Origin: Nageia nagi
Taxonomy: Eukaryota > Pinophyta
Direction of reading: 5' to 3'
Assembly (NCBI GenBank): GCA_050084985.1
Contig: JBITNC010000002.1
Coordinates: 3,906,001 to 3,970,000 of the forward strand
DNA length: 64,000 bases
Under the pieces are notes generated by a model. It was given only the letters and a program-made list of their open reading frames with translations, ran no database searches and had not been told where the DNA came from. This document shows, piece after piece, positions 47,011 to 58,383 of the stretch. The first letter of the stretch is position 1; each line of letters begins with the position of its first letter. The position numbers and the translations under genes were made by a program.

Positions 47011-47284
47011 ATCAAATTAGTGAGGCAAGAAGCCTTTCCAGTAGAAAGGTAACTAATTATTAAGAATGGATTCTAATTTGCATGGTGTAGCAATGGTGCA
47101 TCCTTCATTAATCCTCCTTCATGCACGAGAATTTGTAAAGCAGAGCTTACATTGGGCTTTAGCCTAAGTAAATTTTTTGAGGTTTATTTTTAGTAACTAT
47201 CATTTTTCATGTAGAACTGGATGTTTCTATAAGTGATGAAATTCTTAACTATAAAATTACTCTAGTAATGAGAAACAAAATTAG

Positions 47285-47562
47285 CATGTCATGAATCTAT
47301 ATATGGATGTATAATTCGTTATAGAATTTGTAAGAAAGAAGAGAGAATTCTAAGAGACTGATGTAAGAGAGGATTCTCAATAAAGGATTAGAATATTTTT
47401 TGTGGATGGCCTACATCGGGTGAACCACGTTATATATTATGTTCTCTATTTTGTGAGATTTCATTGTTATTTTTATTACAATTTTCTTCTGTAATTAGTA
47501 AGAAAAAAATTATTTAAATTTTATAGAAAAATAATAGATCCTAATAGCTAATATCAAAGATT
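47285..47562 (+). repeat. Partial copia 5' LTR and primer binding site
   Basis: TGTGGATGGCCTACATCGGG with TGAACCACG (47401-47430) is the conserved downstream motif of many copia LTRs. AGCTAATATCAAAGA near 47549-47562 is a decayed tRNA-Met primer site. The left boundary is unclear. Confidence 0.5.
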
Positions 47563-47606
47563 TATTATTTGTAGGCAATTCATGTAGAAAGGGTTTCTAG
47601 ATCAAA

Positions 47607-48010
47607 TGGAAGCAATGGTGAAAGATGGGAAGTTCAGAGTGGATAAATTCAACAATTATAATTTTCAACTATAGAAAATGTAGATGGAGGATTACCTCTA
47701 TCAGAAGTATCTATATGTATCTCTAGAGGAGAAAGTAAAGAAATCATCAACTATGAAAAAATGAACAATAGACTCTACTAGATAGAAAGGCACTTGGAAT
47801 AGTGAGGTTATGCTAGGGAGCTATGATTTCTTTCAATATATCCAAATAAGACTACAAAAGGAGTCATAGATGAATTGGATAAGTTAAACGAAAACGCCTC
47901 TGCTTATAATAAAGTTTTTCTTATAAAAAGATTATTTAATATGAAAATGGGTAAAGGTGGATTTGTTCTAGACTATATACACATGTTGAAAATTAATATA
48001 ATAAGGAAAT
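47607..48010 (+). pseudogene. gag: Copia gag N-terminal fragment
   Basis: It starts near MEAMVKDGKFRVDKFNNYNF (47607-47668), the usual copia Gag opening, and continues in shifted frames with KVFLIKRLFNMKMGKGG near 47910-47960. It lies just downstream of the LTR/PBS remnant at 47285-47562 and probably belongs to that element. The rest is missing. Confidence 0.7.
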
Positions 48011-48470
48011 TAGCCTTGTAAGTAATATTTTTCCCCAAGTATAAGTAAAATTTTGGTCACTATCACAATTTGACTAGTGACATCAACATGGGTAATGTCG
48101 TGTCATGGATTTAAAGTTATAATGAAAATTTACTCAAATATTATATTTTGAAATAAGTGACATTAACAAGAATAGTATTGCATAGTAGTTGAAGGGTTAT
48201 AAAGGTGATTTTGGTCGATATCATATTTTTTGCTAGCTTACATCATCATATATATTATCAAGCTATGAGAAGATATTTTTACTATGATTTAGTCGACTAC
48301 CAAACTTTTGGTGTGGTGACATTAGCTTTTACTTCCCCACACCATGGCGCAATGTTCTTTTATGGCTTTATCATATTTTGGAGGTAATGACATCATTTTT
48401 TGCATTCCCACATTCATAGATAAACACCATCCCTTTTTAGAGATAATGTCATGAGTTTTGATCCTGCACC
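48011..48470. other. Non-coding interval with weak repeats
   Basis: Phrases such as AGTGACATCAACA (48078), AGTGACATTAACA (48157) and TTTTGGTC recur at roughly 80-100 bp spacing, suggesting a decayed tandem repeat. The 60-codon frame at 48205-48387 is not credible. Confidence 0.35.
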
Positions 48471-48474
48471 CTGG

Positions 48475-49040
48475 TTAAGGCATGTTAGATATTACAAAAG
48501 ATTTATTAAAAGGACTTCAATAAGGTCGCTACATCACTAACTACATTATTATGCAAGGATAAGGACTTCATCCGGATATAAAAATTCTAGAATTCATTTG
48601 AACTTATGAAGACTTAACTCATCACAACACCTATCTTAAGAGGTCTTGATAGGGCACAACCATTCCATGTATACATAAATGCCTTTGATATAGCTTTGGA
48701 AGCAATTATAGGATAAAAACTATGGATAAACATCATAAGACATCTACTATTTCAACTAAAACTTTAAGGGTGCATAGCTTAACTACATTATCATAAAAAG
48801 AATATCTTATAGTAGCCTATGCAATCAACAAGTTCTATCATTATATTACATGATACTAGGCATTCATACATAGTGACAATTCAACCATTAGGTATCTAAT
48901 GAACAAAGCACTCATAAATAGTAGGATCATTAGATGGCTACTATTACTATAGGAATTTGATATCACTATTATTGACAAGCCTTGTAAGGACAATGTGGAT
49001 GCAGATTTCTTAGCAAGGCTAACTAGTGCTACTCTATAAT
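48475..49040 (+). pseudogene. Ty3/gypsy RT end and RNase H fragment
   Basis: In shifting frames: RYYKRFIKRTS near 48487, LLCKDKDFI near 48550, PILRGLDRAQPFHVYINAFD near 48630-48690 (Asn where the RNase H catalytic Asp is expected in TDASD), IVAYAINKFYHYIT near 48810, RYLMNKALINSRIIRWLLLL near 48890-48950, then DNVDADFLARLT near 48990. This is a separate lineage from the fragment that follows, since it already includes the RNase H end. Confidence 0.75.
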
Positions 49041-49189
49041 GTCTCTAATGTTAGCATCCCATTTATCCATTACATTGTAATATCTCTATTTTGCTATATA
49101 AGTGGGACGTCCCTCTTCTAGAGATAGTTATGAGTATTTTTTATGTAGTTAGGTGTGTTTTGATGTTATAAAATAAGGATATGGATCAC

Positions 49190-50790
49190 TTAAGTGAATG
49201 GGACCCTAAAAAAACAACTCAAGAAGGAATTAAAAAATGGTTCAATAATAATATGAAATATTTTCTAGAAAAACATGACTTAAATGATAAATAGTAGAAA
49301 TGGGTCAACAAAATTCAAGTGTATGACTTTGAAATTGAGTTTGTGAAGGGAAAAAAGAACATAACAGTTTGTGCACTATCAAGAACCCCTTCTTTGCATT
49401 TTGTTTCAATTGTTTATACTAATTGGAAGGCACAAATCATGGTTATGTAAAAAATATTTTTGCATATAAAATACTTGATGGACAACATATAGATGTGATG
49501 AATACAGAATTAGATATGGGTTGATTCTATATAAAAATAAAGTTTTCATCATGTTAGAATTAAAGATGAAAGAAAAGTTGGTAGCGAAAATGCATGATGT
49601 TCCCTTGGCTAATCATCCAAGGTTTTATTAGACATATAGGTTGTTGAAAGAGAGGATCACTTGAAAAGGTTTGAAATAAGATGTTTTGGGGCATGTGAGG
49701 GAGTGTATCACCTGCCAATAAAACAAATCTAAACACATGCTACTTTTTGGTTTGCTATAGCCTCTTTCTATTCCAAATCAAAAGTGGGAGAGTAATTCTA
49801 TGGAATTTATCACATGGTTGCCAAAAATCCATTGTAAGGACTATATATTTGTTGTTGATAGACTCACTAAATATGCATATTTCTTCATTGTTTAAATCAC
49901 CTTTACAATAGTGCAAATTATTAATTTATTCTTTAAGGAGGTTTTTAGGCTACATGAATTTCCTAAGAACATTGTAAGCAATAGGGAAAAGAAGTTTATG
50001 AGTCCATTTTGGAAAGAATTGTTCAAGTTGTATGGAATAGAAATAATTCCTAGTACTAGCTTTCATCCCCAAATGAATGGAAAAATAGAGATTGTCAATA
50101 AATGGATGGAGGGTTATTTGCAAAATTATGTTTTAGGGTAGCAACAAGCTTGGGTGGAGTGGTTGCACTTAGGAGACTTATGTTATAATTATTCATACCA
50201 TATATCAATAATTTCATGCTTTATATGGTTATGAAGCCCTTAATATTTTCAATTTATTGTTTGGGGACAAAAAAGTGCCTACAATAAAATATTTTATACA
50301 TTAGAGTTAAGACATCATGAAATCCTTAAATGAAAACATACAATAAGCCCAAAATCAATAGAAACAGTATGTTGATTATAACATAATATAACATAGTTTT
50401 GAAGTTAAAGATATGGTGTATTTGTGTCTACAACCTTATAGGAAATCTACCATGAAGATGAGGGGAGTTGACAAATTGCAACCAAGTTATTATAATTCTT
50501 ACAGGGTACTTAAGAAGATAGGTGAAGTAGCCTATAAGTTAGAGCTACCTCCTAATAGTAAAATTCACAATGTCTTTCATGTCTTTTACTTGAAGAAAGC
50601 TATTGGACAAAATGTTATAACTTCACATGTTTTGGCACCACTCAATGATGAGGGAAAGCTAGTATTTATACCTAAAATTATTTTAGGTACTAAGGAAAAG
50701 AAACTAAGTACAGAGTAATAAGTGAAATCCTTCAACATTCAACTCTAAATTTCTTGGGGATAAGCAAATTGGAAGAGGAAGACTTGTAAT
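49190..50790 (+). pseudogene. Ty3/gypsy RNase H end, integrase and chromodomain (Gypsy-5)
   Basis: Begins with MKYFLEKHDLND and KIQVYDFEIEFVKGKKNITV (49230-49370). The H2C2 remnant near 49560-49740 ends in a TCQ-like segment. The core has SMEFITWLPK near 49797 (Glu for the first Asp). An open frame (49911-50141) contains FFKEVFRLHEFPKNIVSNRE (Asn for the second Asp) and SFHPQMNGKIEIVNKWMEGY (Glu kept). The C-terminal open frame (50413-50718) has MVYLCLQPYRKSTMKMRGVD, YKLELPPNSKIHNVFHVFYL and VFIPKIIL, typical of a chromovirus integrase tail entering the chromodomain, which is cut short by stops at ~50716. Confidence 0.88.
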
Positions 50791-52540
50791 GTCTTTGTTT
50801 TTGCCAAGCATTGAAAATAATATGAAATTTTTTCTAAGTGTTGGATGCCTCTCCTCTAGAAGGAGATACTAATTATTTAAAATGTTTAGATGTTTTTTTA
50901 TTGTGTTTAGAAGGTGTTGTTATAGTCTCACTTAATGTAACTTCCATATAAGATGCTAAAATGTACTAAATTTGGCCTCTTAGAGTATACCCCCATCTTG
51001 TAGGGATAGATAGTGATGTTTAAGTGTGGCTAGTTATATATTTTTTGTGGTTAAATATGTTAGTTGTGATTAAATGTATTAGGTAAGATTTAATATGGAG
51101 CCTTGGAGTTATAAGATCACTTCTATTCCCCTAAGGTGGTGTGCTTCTAGAGAACTATGCTAGGCCAATAATAAGGTGCATCCAAGGGTAAGGATTCATC
51201 TTCTTATGAGGAGCATTGGATTTAGGGATTGCTTGTTGCAACCCTAAGAGGGAGTGTTTTCGGATTTAAGTGGGAGTAATTCCATTTGTAGGGATTTCTT
51301 GATCATTTACACTTTCTAAAGATTATTATTGAAGCAATATATGTTCCTTTTGTAGTTCAAAACCCTATAGAAGAGGGCACTTTAGAGGAAGGCCAGCCTC
51401 TTGGTGATAAGCATAAGGATGACTAACCTTGAGTTTTAGATCCATATAGGGTTTATAATTGTGCTTGCATTATGGAGTTTTACATTCAAAGCTAAGGGAT
51501 TCAACCCTAAGAGAGGATCTTCAATCATATTAACATACTTTGGAGTCTTTTATAGTTAGTAAATAGCTAGATCTAGCCTCTAGAGTGGAGCGCCCTATTT
51601 GGAGGAGGGTTTTATGTGATTTCAAGATATGCATGCCTCATGAAGAGGAGTGCCCAACCTTAAATATTTTGATTTATATATTTTGGAGCATTTGTTGGGA
51701 ATCTTGAGTGCCTTGGATTGTACTACCCTCATTCAAATATTTTTATAAAATTATGGAGAGAGGATCTAGACTATTTTTGTGTTCTCTAGTTCATTTTCAA
51801 TTATAACTTGTTGATCTAATTTTTATTTATAAAAGTTTGATTTTATTTGCAAAATCTAAACTCTTTCTAGTTAGGGTTATTAATAATGTTTTAATATTCT
51901 AATTTGATTTTTTTCACTGATCTTATATATTTTGTATCATCATGTTTGACCTCAATTTACATCAATAAGGAATTGATTATAATTCATGATCCTTTTTTAG
52001 AACTATAATAAATCATGTTTTTAACATTTATGTTGTAGCATTTATTTGTCTTTACTTTTGACAGGCAATCATGGGCTTCATTCCATAACTTAGGAAATAT
52101 GTCAATAGTAAATGTAGATTCTTGAAATTTTGGATTTTTTTATTATTACATGAATATTGTCTTTAATAAAATATTTGCACCTTTTCTGAACTCTCTATAA
52201 ATGGTGTTTGGGTTGAGACAATTATTTTTAAGTGTGAAAAATATATATATTATAAGGTCTCCTATATATGCAAATTATTAAGCCATTTCTTCTCTTAATC
52301 ACTTCATGATTTTAACATATGTTATCAAATGACCATAGTATTTAAGACAAGTGATTCAAGCGTTATTTATTTATAAAATAAAATAGTATTGTCCCTATAG
52401 AAATATTTCAAGAAAACCTAGATTTGAAATGGGAGTGAGCAGGAAAAATGGAGCAACGGGGGGAACCACACAAGAGTGAGGAATCTCTAAAGGGCATGAG
52501 AGAAAAATGTGGAACAAGGATGGGAGCACTTTTTTTAAGG
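50791..52540. other. Non-coding interval, probably 3' LTR debris of Gypsy-5
   Basis: A purine-rich AGAAGGAGATAC at about 50859-50870 could be the polypurine tract of Gypsy-5, followed by LTR. Nothing pairs with this LTR in the window, so boundaries are unknown. No coding signal was found. Confidence 0.4.
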
Positions 52541-53215
52541 TCATGAGTGGGTCAGAACAAGATAGGGAAGAAAAGGTAGGTCAAAATCCTCCAGCTAAAA
52601 GTGGACCAAACTTTGGTGGATCCCTATGCAAATAAAAGGAATTTATTTCAAAGATTACAATTGAGGATGAGTTGTTAGAGGAAACCCTAGAGGAATTTAA
52701 GCTTTGTGTTGTAGGGAACTTTACAAGACAATGGCAAGGAATTTTGAGCCTAAAGAGTTGGGTACAAGAGAAGTGGGAATGTACTCTAAGGCTAGGTAAG
52801 CTTTTCTATCATACCTAAAGGGTTTTTTGCAATGTACTTTATCTTTGAGGAAGATCTAAACCCTATTTAGGAATAAGGATCGTGGTTCTTAGGGAATTCA
52901 AGTCTCTTCATTCAATAATGGTATGATGGATTTGATCCCATAACAAAGAATATTTTGAAAGTTTCAATTTGGGTCCAATTGTATGGGCTCTCCCAACACC
53001 TTTGGAATGAAATTATGGTGCAAAGAATTGGTGATTCAATTGGGGAGTTCATTAGAATAGATGCAAATTTTATTAAAAAGGAAAATGCTTTAATAGCCAA
53101 AATCTTTGTGAATCTGAATATTCAAGAGCCTCTTCTTGCATAGATTAAGATTAACTCTAAATTGGGACTTTCTATTAGAAATTCAACACTTATCCCAAGG
53201 TGAAATTGTACATCT
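52541..53215 (+). pseudogene. DUF4283-like fragment (LINE ORF1/gag-like)
   Basis: The reading ITIEDELLEETLEEFKLCVV with GNFTRQWQGILSLKSWVQEK (52660-52775) and the open frame 52955-53143 (VSIWVQLYGLSQHLWNEIMV, IGDSIGEFIRIDANF) match the DUF4283 pattern found in proteins encoded by plant LINE-type elements and their derivatives. The middle (52810-52950) is frameshifted. The C-terminal zinc knuckle is missing. Confidence 0.7.
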
Positions 53216-53677
53216 TCTGAGTTTACTAACTAGTTAGTACCCTGTAGATCGACTAGCCAATCGATCCTTGGTCAACTAGCCCCCAAATTTGCCAACCAAT
53301 TATACCTATCCAACCGATATGCAACCTATCAGTTAGGCCTAGATTAAAATTTCCTCATAACTTATCATTCTTGAGGCATTTTTGTATGCTTTTCTTTTAT
53401 CTTCTAGCTCACCCTAGAGTATTCGATATTTGTAAATGTTATTGGCATCAATTACTAGGTTAAAATACTTGTAACTTAGTTTAGTTTGTTTAATGCATGT
53501 ATTGTATTATAGTAGCTTTCAATTTCCTACAATTCTTACCATTAAAGAGTGAATGAAGCTCCATTATTGAAATTCATATATTGTAATCTTATTTTTACAT
53601 TAATCTAGCTTGTTCCTATTTAGTTCTATTTACTATTATTATATCTTCACTCCAATTTTGTTTAATTGAATTCATCA
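53216..53677 (+). repeat. Copia-4 5' LTR (right part)
   Basis: The right end, TTGAATTCATCA at 53666-53677, is set by the primer binding site that follows. The left end is not determined. A 16-bp palindrome, TACTAACTAGTTAGTA, lies at 53224-53239. Confidence 0.5.
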
Positions 53678-53691
53678 TTTGGTATAAAAGC
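53678..53691 (+). promoter_or_regulatory. Primer binding site of Copia-4
   Basis: TTTGGTATAAAAGC is the tRNA-Met primer site (TTTGGTATCAGAGC in Copia-1) with two changes, directly after an LTR end. Confidence 0.7.
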
Positions 53692-53788
53692 TTTTTTGGG
53701 TCTTAGTTGGGTTTGAGAAAGCTTATGGCTTATTGAAATTGCAAAGGTTGCTTAATGTAGAGACTTGGTTTCTTTCTTTGCAGGTATA

Positions 53789-54475
53789 ATGGCTAACAAC
53801 ACAATCTCATCAATTCCTATTCCAGAGTTTGATGGCAGTGATTATGAGTACTAAAGCATTAAGATACAATATTTTCTCATATGCAAAGATTAATAGGACA
53901 TTGTTGATTATGGTTACATAGAGCCAATAGATTGTAGAACTCTTATATCAGATGATCAAAAGGTAAAGGAGGAATATAGGAGCAATAACTCTTTTGCCTT
54001 GTCTCATCTCCAAGAAGCTCTTGATAGGAGCATTTTTCCCATTATTATAGGTTGTAAGATAGCCAAATATGCTTATAAAGTGTTGAATTAAGGCTTACAA
54101 GGGAGTGACCAAGTTAAAGAATTGACGTTGCAGACTCTAAGGATAGATTTTGAGACTCTCAAGATGAAGGACATTGAGAAAGCTTCATCTTAGTGTGTTA
54201 GAGTGAAAGAGATTATAGACAAGATTTTAACTCTTTGAGAGACCTTGGAAAAGGTAGTTATTAAAAAAAATTCTAAGATCTCTCACCAATAAGTGGAATC
54301 ACATTATGGTTATCTTGATGGAAACTAAATACCTCTCTCAAATAGAGATTGATACTCTCATTGGTTCTCTTTGTGAGCTCCTACACCCAAGATCACCTTG
54401 GAGTAATCCTCTACTCCTTAACAACAAAACAAGGATGCTCTCAAACAATCACAAACACAAATGACACCTTCATGA
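53789..54475 (+). pseudogene. gag: Copia-4 gag
   Basis: ATG at 53789 opens MANNTISSIPIPEFDGSDYE, the usual copia Gag start (P.F.G.NY..W). KVKEEYRSNNSFALSHLQEA near 53968 and GSDQVKELTLQTLRIDFETL near 54100-54160 follow, then frames ending with GSL/QQQNKDALKQSQTQ near 54360-54460. Stops occur mostly at Gln/Trp codons. Directly downstream the sequence switches to the 3' UTR of a minus-strand copia, so the rest of Copia-4 is missing. Confidence 0.82.
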
Positions 54476-54479
54476 ATAG

Positions 54480-55068
54480 TGGTTCCTCTCAAGGATGAGA
54501 GTACTCCGCTCTAAGAAAGATTATATTACTTCTCAATACACCATGAACTTGGATGAGCCTCCATGAACTTGCATACCTGAAGTAACTTGGAATTTCAAGA
54601 AGAAACCTACAGGCTACAAGCAGCTCATAAATAAGATTAGTTGGATGCATCATATATACATTCATATCACCATAATATAAATGTCATCTATAAACTGATC
54701 ATATGGTCCACTATAACTGATCACAAAGATGCCAAGCATACTTATAAGTCACCTATTGTATAAAACATGTGTTTATTATTACAGCATATGATGTAAACAT
54801 GCACATACTAATTCCTCACAAATTAATAACTAAATAGTGCTCATAATAATCAATCATATGCATAAGGTGTACAAACATGTTCATCACACATGGAGAACTA
54901 AGAAAAAGGTACACAAAAAGATGAAGTAAAGTGCACAAACAAGCTCCTCACACATGGAGGAATAAGGACAAAAGGTGCACACACAAGATCAACACTATAT
55001 AGCTAAAAATCTTCCTAAGGGTGAAGGTGACATCATAAATAAAGAATTCATACTTCACTCCCACTTAA
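54480..55068 (-). repeat. Copia-3 3' UTR (minus strand), same family as Copia-1/2
   Basis: Read on the minus strand from 55068 down, it shows repeated CCATGTGTGAGGA-type units (54990-54820), then CACATGTTTTATACAATAGG near 54775 and GGCATCTTTGTGATCAG near 54720, colinear with the 3' UTRs of Copia-1 and Copia-2. The LTR that should follow is missing: the homology stops where Copia-4 gag ends. Confidence 0.75.
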
Positions 55069-56690
55069 GGGTAACTTCACCAACCCAATATACTTCCTAA
55101 GCTTGCAGAACTAGGCCTCTAAGAGAGGTTTGGTGAATAAATCAGTGGAGTTCATGTTTGATGGACAATACTAAAGCTGCAAAGTCCCATCCAAAACTTT
55201 ATCCTTGATAAAATTAGCTTGGATTTTTACATGCTTCATTCTCTAATGGTAGACAAGATTCTTGGTTAAAGTAATGGTTGATTGATTATCTGAAGACGTT
55301 TCAGGAGGACCAGATTGTTCAAACCTAATTTTCTTCAAAATATTTCTCAACTAAATAGCATCTTGGACTACAACTGTCATAGCTCTATATTCTACCTCGA
55401 TAGTGGAAAGAGTGACAATGGGCTTCTTCTTGGAAGACCAAAAGATAGTGCCTAAACCAATGCTGAACACATAAGCTAAAGTAGATTTTTTTTTATCTTT
55501 GTCACCTCCATAGTTAGAATCTGAGAATCATGATAGAATAAATAAAGGTAACTTGGTATATTTGAGGGCAAGATCCTTAGTGCCCCCAATATACCTCTAG
55601 ATTTTCTTAGCTACAAAGAGATGTTCAACATAAGGCTTCTTCATAAACCTTACCATCATATTAATTGAAAAAGAAATATATGGTCGAGAGATAGTCAGAT
55701 AAAGGAGATTGCCAAGAAGTGTTAGAATTTGTAATGAAATATTGTGAATATCTAAACTCCTTGTAAATTCAATTAATCACTTAAAGGATATGTAGATACC
55801 TTAAGGGATTAATTGAATTCTTTATTATGTGTGGACTTTGACCTTACCATGGGGTTAGTTGGTAGGTTAAAGTTAGGTCATACATTTATTGTAACCCTAA
55901 CCTTACCCTAAAGGGAGGTTAGGGAGGTGCTCTCAAGCTATAAATAGAGGGCCTCTCCTCTTGTAACATAACTAAGATTTGGAGTAAGATTACTCTACTA
56001 GTTTGTGTAGGAGAGGAAGAGAATTGTAGTAAGAGGTGCATATATTGAGAATAGAGAACTAGTTGTGGATGTACTCCCAAGGATGGAGGAACCACATTAT
56101 ATTTGTGTTATCTTGTGTGAATGGTGTTATGTTGAATGATTGAGTTTCCTAGTCTTGGACCTTGAGAATTAGAGTAGGTCTAATTCCTTCAAGAAGTTGC
56201 CTATAAATTGTAGCATATACCAACCAAGGGTTAGAGCCAATCTCAAACTTAATTACATGATACATAGGAATATCCAAAGGCTTGCATTCTTCCATTCCAA
56301 AATTATTTAGACTATCTGAGATATATTTACATTAACTAAGGTAGGTACAATCCTTATATTGATACACTTGCATACCAAGATAGTAATGCAAGAGACAAAG
56401 ATTCGTTATCTCATATTTTGACTTAAGCTTGGAGACACTCATGGATGATACACATATTATTTCTTATAATCAAAAGATCAACATAGAGAAGTATCAAGAC
56501 CAATTCATTACCTTCATTTAGTACATAGAGATTTGAATCTATGTAGTATTTGGAGACCCCATAGCTTCAATGTATCCTGAAATCTTTTCATACCAAGCTC
56601 TTGGTGCTTGTTTAAGTCCATACAAGGACTTCTTGAGCTTGCATATTAAAATGCAAACTTTTCTCATAAATAAATATTTGTAGGATATTG
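55069..56690 (-). pseudogene. Copia-3 reverse transcriptase and RNase H (minus), split by a solo LTR
   Basis: Read downward: [20 protein letters not shown] (about 56650-56590), LGMQVYQYKDCTYL near 56370 and CKPLDIPMY near 56270. The solo LTR (56191-55720) interrupts here. RNase H follows with ISFSINMMVRFMKKPYVEHL (about 55675-55620), FSDSNYGGDKDKKKS near 55520, LSTIEVEYRAM near 55410 and MKHVKIQANFIKDKVLDG near 55235-55180, ending STDLFTKP near 55140 and LRKYIGLVKLPLSGSEV. The Y-V-D-D box has lost one Asp codon (LLYVDLLII, 56477-56485 region). Confidence 0.88.
55720..56191 (+). repeat. Solo LTR inside Copia-3
   Basis: It starts TGTTAGAATT, ends AATTCCTTCA and is 472 bp long. AGAAG flanks both sides (55715-55719 and 56192-56196). 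TATAAATAG at 55939-55947 and GTGGATGTACTCC...GGAGGAACCA at 56064-56093 place it near the Copia-1 LTR family, though it is clearly divergent. The host reading continues across it, so it is an insertion reduced to one LTR. Confidence 0.9.
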
Positions 56691-56820
56691 TTGATGATGG
56701 CCACTCATAGCTAGCAAATTAGAGCACTCTTTCAGTAGATGATAAGAATACCAAGAAGGAATGTAGGAGTAATAACTCTCTTACCTTATTTTACCTCTAA
56801 GCTCTAAGGTGCCAATATTA
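56691..56820 (+). pseudogene. gag: Second copy of a Copia-4-like gag segment
   Basis: GGATATTGTTGATGATGG through GGAATGTAGGAGTAATAACT (56692-56800) aligns with 53892-54000 of Copia-4 gag (GGACATTGTTGATTATGG...GGAATATAGGAGCAATAACT). It has the same orientation and lies on the other side of the minus-strand Copia-3 block. Only about 125 bp are recognisable. Confidence 0.65.
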
Positions 56821-57757
56821 CCTAATGCCACATTATGTAAGTTTATCATCTAGATGTAATATGTCTCCTACAAAGAAAAGCATGTCCCCTTTTAGTCAAC
56901 TTCAATTCCAACTAAAAAATATGGATAGGAAAATCTTAGTACCCATATTTTGCAATCCCAACATAAAATCAATACTAAATTTGATATCATAGCACAAATC
57001 AATATTAAATTTTGTAAAGAGATCGAAAAAGGAAGGATTTGAAGTGAAGAACAGATCATTAGTGAAGGAGCAAGGGAGTATTAGTAGGCTTCAAAGAGAG
57101 AGGAGGCATTGGGAGACTCAAGATAGAAGGAGCAGGAGTAGGACTATGATGATGGTGTTTCTTGTGTGTTTTTTTCTTATTCTTGGGCTTATGTTTTGAA
57201 GGAGTGGGAACTAGTGGAAAACTTTCCTACATTCTATGAAACAATTCATGGTCCTTCTCTACAAAACAACCCACGACCCTTACCATGACTTACCACAAAC
57301 AAAGGTAATAATGGGCCATTCTATACAAGTAATCTTACCACATCTTTCCTTTTATAGGAAATCTTTAAAACATTATAGCTTGACTAACATACTGTAAATT
57401 TTAGGTGAAGCTTTCCTTGCCATACATGGTATAAGAAGCCTACAACTATATATAGCACCTTGAAAAAGAAATAACAAAGATTGGGATTAAAAGAGAGAAC
57501 AAAAAGCTTCCAATTTTTTGGATACACTAATTCAATAGTTTGCATAAATATTATAAGATACAAAAAATAGTAATATCCATCATCCAAAGGAATGAACAAA
57601 AAATTTCAAAGTTATGAGTTGTAAATGGTAAATAAATAGGACTTTTATAATGGACTAGCCAAAAATGAACCCAATACTAATGATCCAATAATATAATTCC
57701 TATTAAGTGTATTTTTTATTCATGTACTCCACATAGAATTATATAACCAAAGCCAAC
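56821..57757. other. Interval without recognised gene
   Basis: A minus-strand frame at 57231-57059 (about 57 codons, SKHKPKNKKKTHKKHHHHSP) is Lys/His/Pro-rich low complexity. A 71-codon minus frame at 57384-57599 shows no known motif. Neither is supported as a gene. Confidence 0.4.
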
Positions 57758-57760
57758 ATA

Positions 57761-57834
57761 GGCGGTAGTTGCGTTAGCTTAGCTTATGTAAACACACAAA
57801 TTGGAATGTTGGAGGTCCGATGTTCAAGTCCTGA
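57761..57834 (+). repeat. tRNA-like, probably SINE-derived, segment
   Basis: A 74-bp, tRNA-sized segment has an A-box-like TAGCTTAGCTTA (57775-57786) and a B box GTTCAAGTCC (57822-57831) preceded by GGAGGTCCGAT. The stems do not pair well enough for a functional tRNA, so a Pol III-derived SINE head is more likely. Confidence 0.45.
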
Positions 57835-58383
57835 CCATATAGGTAATTCATTTTCCATACATGGATAGAAATTACTTGAATAAATCTAGAAAAAAATATC
57901 CTTTAAATTTTTCAAAATTCTGATTGAATTGTTTTTAGAGACTAAGTTTTCTTTTTTTCTTTTTTCCAAGTATGATAACAATTTATTTTCCTATAACTTT
58001 TCATATTTATATATAACTATATGAAAATTCTTTAGGAATACCCAAAAAACTATATACAACATATTCCAAATTATGAAAAAAATTGCTTGTAGATTCTTAT
58101 CAAACATTTAGACAATGAGAATTTGATAGAAATGGAGATTCATCTAGTTTTGTAAACTTGAAATTTTTTATAGATCATTCATATTGCCCCTAGTCAAAGG
58201 TCTTAACACATAACTATCCTATACGTTACAGTTGACCATTTGACTTTACTGTTGGGTTTATCACTACTTTTTTCTAGCAAACATTTGGTAGGTCTCACTT
58301 TTTTTGGAAAATAATATATAGATGTTGATAAATCATCTAATGTATATAAAATTAAATCATAACCATAATTCCATTGTTGATGA
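57835..58383. other. Interval without recognised gene
   Basis: AT-rich. No supported feature; the 58203-58409 minus frame overlaps the tRNA-like A box region and is not credible. Confidence 0.4.

Noticed and set aside
57059-57231. Lys/His/Pro-rich minus-strand frame of about 57 codons
   Set aside because: Low-complexity composition, bounded by stops, no known domain; retained only as a note in the interval description.
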